Below the pieces are notes generated by a model that was not told the origin of the DNA, did no database searches, and worked only from the letters and a program-made list of their open reading frames with translations. A DNA stretch of 64,000 nt from Cryptomeria japonica (Eukaryota; Streptophyta; Pinopsida; Cupressales; Cupressaceae): contig NC_081406.1 of NCBI RefSeq assembly GCF_030272615.1, positions 396,822,439 through 396,886,438 on the forward strand. Direction: 5' to 3'. Shown piece after piece: positions 48,845 to 59,545 of this stretch (positions are counted from its first letter, which is position 1; the number at the start of each line of letters is the position of its first letter). The translations under genes and the position numbers were made by a program.

Positions 48845-50037
48845 CAGTGCTGAGAGGGGAGGGGTGAATCAACACTTTACCACTTTTGCTCAATTAAAAC
48901 TTTTAACTTAAGTTATCACTAACTTAATATTCATCAATATAAATAACTATTGTTGTAGAATAACCATGCATGAAAACCACGATGTGAGTGGGAACTCACA
49001 AAATTTGTACTCTTCTAGAATACGCCCGGTGAATAGCCATCCCTATTAGGACATTACAAAGACACTGTTAGGTGCCACCCGGTTAAGGGATTTTGTCTAA
49101 GACCTATTAGTGCCTTTAACCCGTTAAAGGTAGCCTTATCAAAAGGTCTTAAAATCATCAATTAAGATGACACCCGATTAAGGGATTTTTACAATGGGAC
49201 CTATTAAAGTCCACCCTATTAAGGGATTTTAGTTGCAATTGTTAGAGAGAAACATAAAGATGATCTACTAGAGTGGCTACTGATTATCTTGATTAGATCA
49301 CACTAAAGAATCACACTATGTTTGTTCTACACAATACTGATTTCCTGAATGCACCTTCAACTCTGCCCTCTTCTGATTTGTTGATCCTTGGATTCCACTC
49401 TATCGATCCTCTGTCACTTGGATCACAACTTTTTTGAACTCCACTCTACCTATCCTTTGTCACTCGGCTTTGCACTCTCTTAAACTCCCCCTGTGTACTC
49501 TTTCACATTACCTCAATTTACCTTGACAACAACCATCTCAAGAATGAATTACATGAATTTATTGATCCTACAGTCTATCACCAACTTTTCCTCCAAAAAA
49601 TCCCATTCAAAATATCCTTACCATACCTTAAATCACGCCCTTCAAATCATTGTAGGAATCTCAGTCAAGACAGTTGAACATGCCGATAAGTCCACCGGTT
49701 GACTAGAGAAGACTCCCGATTTAACTGATTGTTAACTCAATGTTACCGGTCTATTGATTACAGACTCTTCTAGTGTACCAATCAAAATATGTCTAGCCAG
49801 TTTCCTCCTGTATACCAGTCTGTTGTTTTCTTAGCTGGTGGACCTCTTCTATGTCGGTCTACTCACTACTACCTGATCTACTTACTGCTTGCTGGTCTAC
49901 TTACTGTTTGCCGGTCTACTCACTGCTTATCTTGTTTACTTACTACCGATAGACCATGAAGACTTAAGAGATGATGTTGCCAACAATGATAACCATAACA
50001 TTCATTGGTCATACAAAACTACATCAGAATGCCAACA
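48845..50037 (-). repeat. NA-1 5' LTR, near-complete outer copy
   Basis: Collinear with the left LTR from CAGTGCTGAGAGGGG to …GAATGCCAACA. It lacks about 17 terminal bases at its inner end and about 50 bp near 48,973. The outer end abuts AGGGA and the COP-2 gag. Confidence 0.85.
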
Positions 50038-50042
50038 AGGGA

Positions 50043-53000
50043 TACTTTGGTTGGAAAGTTATCTGCTTTTGAGCTTGAAGAATTTGGTCCTCAAGGAGCT
50101 ACAAAGATAGATTTTGCATTCAAACCATCTACATCATCAACCGACAAGAGTGATTGGAAAGAATTATATGTGAAGGAACTGGAGGATATGAAGAAAGAAG
50201 ATGAAGTGTTTTAGCAACTTGAAGCCCTATTTCCTAGAAGAGTACCTAAGGGTCCGACAGGAAGTAAGTATGAAGGAAAATCACCTTTCAAATGTTTTGC
50301 ATGTAATAAGATAGGTCACTTTGCATCTAGATGTCCTGAGAGGAATTCAAGATTTGAAGAGAAAGATAGAAGATATTTTAGGCCTAACCATGAATATTAG
50401 AACAAGCGTAAGTACAAGAGGAACAAAGATAAATCATGCTACTATGATGATGAGGAAGGTGTAATTGATGATTCTGATGATGAATCGACATAAGATTCAA
50501 CTAGTGGATCTGTTAATGGAAAGCAATGGGTATTCTTGGCTATCAAGGAAGATACTATAGAACCTATCATTAATAATGAAGAGAAGGCCCTTGCTAATAA
50601 AGTTGAAGACAAGGATGAATGGGTGATAGATAGTGGATGTTCACATCATATGACTGGAGACAAAATAAAGTTTCTATCTTTGTAAGAATTTTATGGTGGT
50701 CTAGTCAGATTTGGAGATGACAAAGCATGCATGAACAGAGGAAGAGGAACTATATCATTGGATGGTAAGAATAACACTGATAATGTCTATTATGTTGAAG
50801 GTTTAAGACATAATATTTTGAGTGTAGGATAATTGGTGGATAAGGGATTTCAATTATAGTTCAAGGATGGAAAATGCAAAATCATTAACAAATCTGGATT
50901 GGAGATTGCAACCGGTACTCAGACTAAAGGTAACATCTTTCATTTGAACTTCGGTGAGAAGACATGTTTGATTGCACATATTGATGAGAGTTGGCTATGG
51001 CATAAGAGGTTGTGTCATGTGAATTTTGATTGCATTGTAAAGAACAGTTCAACTAAGATAGTTAGAGATATATCTAAGATTGTGAAGCCTCTTAATCTGG
51101 TATGTAAGGAATGTCAAATGGGTAAGCAAGTCAGAACTTCTTTTAAGAGTATACAAGACAAATTTAATGATGTTCTTGATCTTATTCATACTAATTTGTG
51201 TGGTCCTGCTAGAATAAGAAGTTTTAAGGGCTATAGATATTTTATGCTAATCATTGATGACTATTCTAGAATGATCTGGGTTACTTTTCTAAGGGGGAAA
51301 TATGAAGCCTTTGAAAAGTTCAAGATCTTTAAAGCTATGGTTGAGATAGAGACAAGATTGAAAATCAAATACTTAAGATCTGATCAGGGTGGTGAATTCA
51401 CATCCGGTGAATTTAATAGTTATTATGAGAAATATGGGATAAGAAGACAGTTGTCTACACCCCAGACACCTTAGCATAATGGTGTTGTAGAAAGAAAGAA
51501 CAAAACTATCCTGGATACAGCTATATCTATGATGATGGAAGCTAATTTTCCTCATGTCTATTGGAGAGAAGCTGTGAACATGATGGTATACACATTCAAT
51601 AGAGTTAATATTAAAGGAGACACCGGTAAGACACTTTAAAATCTTTGGTAGTAATTGCTATATCAAAAGAGATGATTCCATTGAAAATTTTAATCCTAGA
51701 TGTGATGAAGGAATATTTCTTGGTTATTCTAATGAAAGAAAAGCATATAGATGTTATAAGAAAATATTGCAGAGAATTGTGGAGAGTGTTAATGTCAAGG
51801 CGGATGAGTAGTACAAAGGTCAAATCAAAACTTATGAGAGAGAACCAAAAGTAGAGATTGTCATAACTGAATTGATAGCTCCTGTACCAGAACAAAATGT
51901 TGAACTAGTTACCCTGACAGTATCAAAAAATTCAATAGTAACTAAAGATCAGAGCAGTGAAATAGAAAGTCAGAATACTCCTAGGTATGTAAAGTTGAAT
52001 CATTTATAAAATCAGATCATTGGAGACAAGAGAAATGGAGTAATGACAAGAAGAAGATTGACAACTGAAGAGGTATGTTTAATTTCTCAAATTGAACCGA
52101 CATCAGTAGATGAAGCATGTAAAGTTGAATTTTGGATAAAAGCTATGGAAGAGGAATCAAATCAGATAGAAAAGAACAACACATGGACTTTAGTTCCCTG
52201 GCCTAAAAAATAAGAATGTTATTAGAACTAAATGGGTCTTTAGGAATAAATTAAATGAAGACAAACAAGTTGAGAGGAACAAGGTTATATTGGTCTGTAA
52301 AGGATATTCTTAGAAGGAAGGAATTGATTATGATGAAACTTTTTCTTCGGTAGCTAGGATTGAAGCTGTGATATTATTTCTTGCTTATGTTGCCCATAAG
52401 AACTACAAGGTTTATCAGATGGATGTTAAGTGTGCATTTCTAAATGGCGATCTTGAAGAGGAAGTCTACATTGAGCAACCTAATGGATTTTCACTTTCAG
52501 ATGACAAAAACATGGTTTGTAGATTGAGGAAATATTTATATGGTTTGAAGCAAGCCCCTAGAGCTTGGTATGCTAGATTGGACAAATATCTTTTGAATCT
52601 TGGTTTCACTAAAGGTAATGCTGGCAGTAACTTGTCTTATAATATCACTGATGATGACATATTGATTATTGAGGTCCTTGTTGATGATATCATTTTTGGA
52701 GGTGAGGATAAGTTATGTATTGAATTCTTTGATAATAGGAAGAATGAATTTGAGATGTTTATGATTGGAGAATTGAGATTTTTCTTTGGTTTGCAGATTA
52801 ATCAGACTCATTTTTTCATCTGTCAAACTAAGTATGCTAGAGAGTTGTTGAAGAAATTTGGTATGGAAAATTTCAAACTGGTTGGTACTCCTATGGTTAC
52901 AAGTGAGAAATTGACAAATAAAGATGTATCAGCTCCGGTAAATCCTACAAGGTATAAATCTATGATTGGAGGTTTATTATATTTGACTTAGACTAGACCG

Positions 53001-53624
53001 GATATAATGAATGCAGTTTGTATTGTATCAAGATATCAAATTGATCCTAGAGAGAATCATGAGAGTGCGGTGAAAAGGATTTTCAGATATTTATAGGAAA
53101 CAGCTGAATATGGTTTATGGTATCCTAAAAATGATGACTTTACACTATGTGCATATACAGATGCAGATTGGGCTGGAGATATAGATGACTGGAAAAGCAC
53201 ATCCGGTGGAACTTTCTTTCTTGGAAAGAAACTTGTTTCATGGATCAGCAAGAAATAGTCATGTACCTCTTTTTCTACTGCTGTAGCTGAGCATGTTGTC
53301 ACTGCTATTAACTGTACACAATTTTTATGGATGAAACAAATTTTGAAGGATATAAGGGTAGATTGTCATGAACCGGTAGTTATTCACTGTGATAACTCTG
53401 CTTCTACTGACATATCAAAGAATATGGTATTTCATTCTATGACAAAACATATATAAATCATGTATAACTTTTTGAAGGAAAAGGTGGAAGCAAATGAAGT
53501 CAGATTGATTTATGTGAACACTAAAGAGAAGATTGCAGACATCTTAACTAAACCTTTTCCCAGGGAATCATTTGAGTATTTTAAAGATAGATTGGTGGTC
53601 TCTACCCCTCTGGTAAAGACTTGA
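50043..53624 (+). pseudogene. COP-2 gag C-terminus and pol (broken)
   Basis: Continues Gag with an intact zinc knuckle CFACNKIGHFASRC (50,293-50,334). The protease site DSGCSHHMT is near 50,630. GAG-pre-integrase has WHKRLCHVNF. The integrase core has LRSDQGGEFTS and VVERKN. RT has [11 protein letters not shown] and LVDDIIFGG (52,677 on; Tyr of Y-x-D-D is Leu). RNase H has DADWAGD and CDNSASTDISKN. Stops: 50,212, 50,398, 50,491, 50,683, 50,830, 51,472 and 52,989 among others. A small deletion and frame change lie near 51,630, between the integrase core and its C-terminal FKIFGSNCYIKR block. The element is inactive. Confidence 0.88.
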
Positions 53625-53994
53625 GTGGTGCTGATTGGAATCAATCCTGTATGCATTTATCAAAGTTATTATTTATTCTGGATTGATGAGATTGTACTAC
53701 TACTCAGGGAGAGTAGTCAGCTGTATGGTTCAGAGGTTTTATGGTTTTTCTTTAATGTTTATTTTATATTTATGGCATTTATGTCAAAGGGGGAGAGACA
53801 TACATGTGAAAAACAAAGCTTAATAGAGATATCAGTCATAGGGGGAGTTTGGTCTTTAGTTTGGTTATTTGGTTCATAACTTCATTGATATATCATTTGT
53901 TGGATGTCTTCCATTGGGGGAGACTTGTTTGACACTTCTTGGCACTTTGATGTTTTTTACATCTAGTGTTGCCATCAATACCAAATGGGGAGAT
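53625..53994 (+). promoter_or_regulatory. COP-2 3' spacer with polypurine tracts
   Basis: The tract CCAAATGGGGAGAT (53,981-53,994) abuts the 3' LTR. Related purine strings occur upstream: GTCAAAGGGGGAGAG (about 53,784), ATAGGGGGAGTTTGG and ATTGGGGGAGACTTG. Confidence 0.75.
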
Positions 53995-55187
53995 TGTTGG
54001 AAATTTGGAGGAATTGTTTATGTATTGCATTGATGTCAACACTAGCTTATTTGGCTATCTACCAAATTCTGGTAGAGTTGTTGGACTTTGATGATGATCA
54101 GGAGATTTGTCTCTGGTATATTTTTATTGGTGGAATTGGTTTGGTTCGATCATTCATGTGGTTCAGATGCGTGTCACATTCAGTTGGTTTAGGATTTGGT
54201 GATCCAGAAGCTATCATATGTTCTAGTAATCCTTTTGGTTACCGGTAAGGGTTTTACCGATAATACTTCATTAAAGATGTTTTGATGAACTTGATAAGTG
54301 GTGTTGGTGCGACTTCTAGAAGGTTTTCAGGATGCTGATGGTTATCGTGTTCGTGTTCCAGTTGATTGGTGGTATTTCATTTGGCTTATGGTGACCTATT
54401 TTAGGTCCGATCTTATTCTATTAGGTTATGGACAGGTTTATGTAACGTGTTGGTGGATTCTCCCGATGCGTTACCGATTGGATTTATTATTTGGTTAATG
54501 TTGTTTCATTCTTAGGATGACTTGGTTTATCATTGGTTTACGAGTTTTTATAATGGATTTATTGTATTATATTTTATGTGGCTGACCTAATTGTTTAGGT
54601 CCTAGGTTGGTATAAGTATGATGTAAAATCTCTTTGTAGATTGTGGTATGGAAATATGGTTATGGGATTATCTGTGTGCGAATAAAGTTGTAATTATATG
54701 CAGAGGATTTGGTCAATCATAAGTGATCAAATTGGGTTTGTGTAAGAGGCTTAAGACCTCTGACATTGAGCTTAACTAGAATTGTACTCAGGCATAGGAG
54801 ATGCTATTCTTGTAATTCATTCTTATTTCCGGATTGTAGTTTGGATATGTTTTATAGTCACTGAGGCTCCTTTGTGATGAGTAGTATGCTCTAGGCTGTT
54901 GGCCTTCCTGCATGTGTAGGCCCCTTATTGTAATCATAGACATATTGTAGAAGTATTATCTGACCGTGGGTAGGATTCCCATCATAGTTTTTACCCTTTA
55001 CCAAGTTTTCCATATAGAAATCTTGGTGTTATGTGTTGTGGATGCATGGTGTTTGGTTTATGGTTTATGTTGGTGCTTAATTGATATGTCTGCATTCTGG
55101 TAAAAGGTTTTTTGTGCTTAAAATTTTATAATATTTTAACAACTGATTCACCCCCACCCTCTTAGTTGTTCACCAGTTATCCTAACA
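53995..55187 (+). repeat. COP-2 3' LTR
   Basis: Begins TGTTGGAAATTTGGAGG, ends AGTTATCCTAACA and is collinear with 38,683-39,883 (1,193 versus 1,201 bp). Confidence 0.92.
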
Positions 55188-57080
55188 ACAATATCAAAGG
55201 AAGATTTTACCTTCTAGTTGGGGAGCTCTCGAGTTTTGGACATTAGCTTGGGGTGTAGACACCAGCATGGTGTGTTGTCATTTGTATGGCTCATGGATAG
55301 AGAAAGTGATAAAATAGGCCTACATGTGGTTCCTTGCACATGAAATATGTTCGGCATCTGCACACACTATAACGGGGAAATTTTTTGGGGTTGTATAAGG
55401 GTCTGCCTTAGTCAGACCCCATTTAGGTGTTTCCACCACCACAGATAGCCAAATAGATAGATTGGTAAGATAAATAGGAAAATTAGAAAGATGCAAATAT
55501 AAACTATTCCACGCTTAATGGAAGAAAACCCCTATTGCATACATTAAATATTGGAAATGTGAGAAATAAGGAATGCACCTAGATAATAGATACAATCACT
55601 AATGCAAATGAATCATTGCATGTAATGAAAAATGGATAAAAGAGAAGATGAGGCATGAAGCCAAACCCTACTTTGTTGAAGATACAAGCCTGATGAAGCT
55701 CACAATAAAGTTTTTTGGTATAAGCCACCACAAGATGGTTGCAACCTTATATTGGTAGAGTGTATGTCCAAGAGCATGAATAGAGCAGTATGATGTTAAG
55801 AGCACAATAAGACCCAAGAGACAAGAACCCAAGATGGGAACCCTTCAAAATGAACTAGGAAGGGTTCTCCAACTTGAAAGAGACACAAAGAGCCGTTATG
55901 GCAAAACACGAGCCAAGGGACACATGTTGGGCAGTGTGCAACTTTCTGTTAGATTCAAGATTCCGCTAGCTTTTTGGAACATTAGTGTGATACATAGACG
56001 TCCGTGCATTGCACTTGTGTCCATCCAAAAATAGGCTCCAAGGGGGTTTCAAGGCATTTCGAGGCACCTTTCCTTTCGATCCCAAGATGCCAAAATAATA
56101 TAATTTTGATCATAGGTTCATCATAAATGCACTAGGTGCCATGCTTAAGTGTCATAAATGCACTGGGCGCAATTTAGGACACTAATACATAGTCCAAAAC
56201 TTAGGTCTTAGGATATATTAGTTGCCTCTCATAATTAGTCCATTGCATAGTCATTATCCTCTTTTGTACTTAGGTTTAAGATAATTTTCCTAGGCCTTGA
56301 TTATCCATTGCATTATCATCATTATACCAAAATAAGGTCTGTACTTGATTTGCATTTTGCACATTCCAAGTCATTGGTCCTCACATATCATTATTACATT
56401 GGCCTCATCATTGCATTGTTACAAACCCTAGTCTTGCCTTAGCTTGATTTTGTTAAATCATATCATATCTATATATCATATCCTAGGTCATGGCCATTAT
56501 CATTGTTAATTTGCATTTAGTCTTCAAAATTAGGTTTTTCCAAACTTGAAAACTCAAATCTTTAGACTAAACCCTAAGTTGTTGTTAGGAAGTCTTTACT
56601 TTGATCAAAATCTTATCCTCTTGTCATCAACATCAATTTTTCAAACCTAGCTCAATATCCAAGTGTATGGGTGAGACATTGTCATTTGTCCTATTATCAT
56701 TTGGTCCTTTGGTCCCTTGTCCTTTTAAGGTCTAGACTTTGTTTCAATTTTCCAAGGTTGTGTATCTTTAGTTTTGCATTCCAAAAGTTTGTCCAATTCT
56801 TCAAAATTCCTGAAAACATAGGTTGGTTTCTTGCCATAAACTGCATCATCATTTTTCTAAGGTTGCATTTAGTTTCATATCAGTATCATCCCAAAAATTC
56901 AAAAGTCCAAAAACATAAGTTGTATTCTTGTCGTAAATTGAATTATCATCTTTTAAGGTTGCATTTATTTGCATTTCATTATCATTCCAAAAACTCAAAA
57001 GACCAAAAACACAAGTTGCATTGCCATCCTTTGAGGTTGCATTTGTCAATTCTATTAGTTGCATTGCATAGTGACATGCT
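55188..57080. other. Unassigned repeat-like DNA
   Basis: Right flank of COP-2. No protein was recognised on either strand; short frames at 55,834-56,034 and 56,671-57,123 look incidental. The last kilobase has cattle-grid-like CATTGCAT and CCAAAAA strings and a degenerate tandem repeat. It could be the continuation of the LTR-like DNA at 37,052-38,682. Confidence 0.35.
56754..57045. repeat. Degenerate tandem repeat, 78-105 bp units
   Basis: Units start with AAGGTTGTG/AAGGTTGCATTT at 56,754, 56,859, 56,955 and 57,033, each containing CCAAAAA-TTCAAAAG and AAACATAAGTTG-like blocks. Confidence 0.65.
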
Positions 57081-59163
57081 TGTTGAAAGTGAAGAACATA
57101 GGAGATTATTGAGAGGGGGATGAATCAATGATAGTCATAAATTTAAAACTTTAAAATAAATGTGCAAATTCTAATGAGTATATAGATTAAATGAACATAG
57201 ACATAAGAGGTAACCATAACAAAGAGATATATGAGGAAAACCCAATGTGGGAAAAACCACAGTGAGAATAGCTGCTAGAGTCTACTGCTCCAATCGAGCC
57301 TCACAATGAAAAATTGATTACAATAGATTTATGGGAACCAACCCTTGTGATTTATGAGAACCAACTCAAAGGAGCACCAACCCCTATGATTTATGAGCAA
57401 CAACTCAAAGGAGCACCAATCCTTGTTCTAAACACCAACTTAGATTACAAATGATGAGAAACAATTACAATTTAGGTACCATGTTACAAATGAGTTTTGT
57501 AACTCTCTATGATTCACAGTCAATCATGCTCTACTATAACAACTCTCTGATCTCTTCTATTCTCTATAAACAACTACTACTCTCTGTGTGTTATCAATCT
57601 TTCTGAATTTTTCTACACACATAGAATTTCTCTGTTCTATTTCTCACCGATTCTCATTCTCTCACTTGAACAACAAATCTCTATCGACACATCTCCCACT
57701 TGAATATATAAAATGATTTTTATATTCTTTCAAGAAATATACTATTTGTAGAAGAGAAAGTCTCATTAATTTCATCATCTTGTAGTTTTAGATTCATCAT
57801 AGTGAATGGAATACTATATTTGGTAGCCTTCACCAACTTTGTCCCTTGATATCCTTTCATCTGGAAATGTTGTAATGTCTTCGTGGCCAAGAGATCTCTA
57901 CACAAATTTTTTTTTGATATTCTTCAACCAACATGACTGATTCAAATTGTGTCTTTGAGCCCAAAATTGATAATTTAATGTACTTTCATAAATGAGTCTT
58001 CATTTGGCATATCTGATCTTATTAACAAGAGTTGGCAACCAACTATAGAATCTGATTGTCTTACAATTATTTTGCATGCTCCATATCATCAATTTTACCT
58101 CCCACATAATTTGGTATTTCTTGATCAAACACCCCACATGGATATTTCAACTATCGACATCGACAGACAAGAAGACAAACTGTCATTTGGTCGACTTCTC
58201 CATTTGGGAAAATTTCGCCCAAACTCTGTCATCATCATAGTGAAATGGAGCTTATCACTATAACTTTCACTGTTTGCAAGAGCCAATTTGGGTCATGACA
58301 AAATGGCATGTTACAGTGAACTCCAAATGGATGTTGATAGAACATGCCATGGGTTACACTGAAACAAACACATTATCAACAAGACAATGAGTAGGGTACA
58401 CCAAAAAGAACACATTTCAACACTCTTCCTCTCACTAGGATCTTGTTTACTACATTGAAATTATTCTTTCTTTTTGGTGGGGCCCCCCCTCTTTAGGTTC
58501 AAGTATGCATATGGTGATGACCTAGCAATGGTGATATTTGCATTGGTTGTGTGGACCCCATCTCCTTCGTGCTCCATGGTGTTTTTGTGGTGGTTGTGTG
58601 TTTGGTTGTGGTGCCTTTAGTCTATCCATGATTGGTTGTTTTCTATTTATATGGGGCCCTCGGTGATATGGCTCATTTCCTTTTAGTGAGACTACCTATT
58701 TTGGTATGACTCTATTGGTTTTGTGTAGACTATTTATAAAAAAGGCTTCTTACACCGAAATGAAGGATGTCGTGAAGACTTAAACCTAGTCATGTCGAAA
58801 ACTGCCAAACACATGGATTTTGAGTATTTTTAATCTACAACATGCACCCGATGAATCCAACACATCATGAGATGGATGTAGAATATGATTCCAATATAGA
58901 AGCACATGAATTTCACACATGATCATCTCTTCACACCATGAACTCTTCTGCAACACATGTTTTCTGCCGCTTGCAAGTGTAGCATAACATGATGTGTTAT
59001 GTATGACTACATAACTTGTGTGTTATGCACTTCACCCTTGTTGACATCAATTGCAACTGCAACTCCTATCATCTACAATAAGCCCTACTTGACATCAATT
59101 GCAATTGCAACTCCTATCATCTGCAACTAGCCTTGCTTGACATTAATGCCAACAATGCCAACA
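57081..59163 (-). repeat. COP-3 3' LTR
   Basis: Plus-strand ends TGTTGAAAGTGAAG and …CAATGCCAACA. In its own orientation it begins TGTTGGCATTGTTGGC. It carries the shared late-LTR motif (minus strand ACTGTGGTTTTTCCC...GGGTTTTCC, 57,233-57,265). Only one copy is in the window, so the left end rests on the TG/CA rule and on the terminal GATTCATCCCCCTCTC block. Confidence 0.75.
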
Positions 59164-59225
59164 ATCCCCCCCTTTGGCATTGATGTCAACATGCTAATTC
59201 CTCTCCCCTTTGACAATGATGGAAA
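59164..59225 (-). promoter_or_regulatory. COP-3 polypurine tracts
   Basis: Minus strand GCCAAAGGGGGGGGAT abuts the LTR. A second tract, CATTGTCAAAGGGGAGAGG, lies about 40 bp further inside, near 59,203-59,222. Confidence 0.78.
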
Positions 59226-59545
59226 AGTGATCGATACATCTGAGACACATCATGCCAGTAAAGATCAATGAAATTTCTCTCAAACAGTAGCTAGTGTTGA
59301 AATATGTTTAGTATCTGCATTATATAATTGAAGATACTATATATTAACCAAGATCCCTCTATATAATGCACACTCTAAACCACATCTATTGGCAATCCAC
59401 TAGATGAACCATTATTACAATATAAAAAGAAGTGCCAATATTGCTTACAAAAATTTTAGAACTACTGCCGAGACAAGCATGAGGTTCAAGGACAAGAAGT
59501 GTAAAACAATATATCCCCCTAAACCAAAGACTACATAAAAATGGT

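Larger units (their letters stand above)
40522..50037 (-). mobile_element. NA-1: non-autonomous LTR element with an unknown large ORF
   Basis: A minus-strand insertion in COP-2 gag, with duplications ATGGA (40,517-40,521) and AGGGA (50,038-50,042). The left (3') LTR is 40,522-42,873, enlarged by SOLO-2. The right (5') LTR region is 48,253-50,037 and rearranged. A primer site (TGGTATCAGAGA) and a polypurine tract are both present. The 5.4 kb interior encodes a coiled-coil/zinc-knuckle protein and a second frame of about 1,108 codons. I find no protease, integrase, RT or RNase H. It must have moved with enzymes from another copia element. Confidence 0.85.
38683..55187 (+). mobile_element. COP-2: Ty1/copia element split by NA-1
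   Basis: LTRs 38,683-39,883 and 53,995-55,187, a tRNA-iMet primer site, gag-pol and a polypurine tract. Flanking duplications are ATAAT (38,678-38,682) and ACAAT (55,188-55,192), with one mismatch. NA-1 interrupts the gag frame between 40,521 and 50,038; the frame resumes in register when NA-1 and one copy of its duplication are removed. Without NA-1 it is about 7 kb, a normal copia length. Confidence 0.9.

Noticed and set aside
55254-55300. TGTAGACACC at 55,254 as a second LTR matching 37,052
   Set aside because: Only the first ten bases agree; the following sequence is unrelated.
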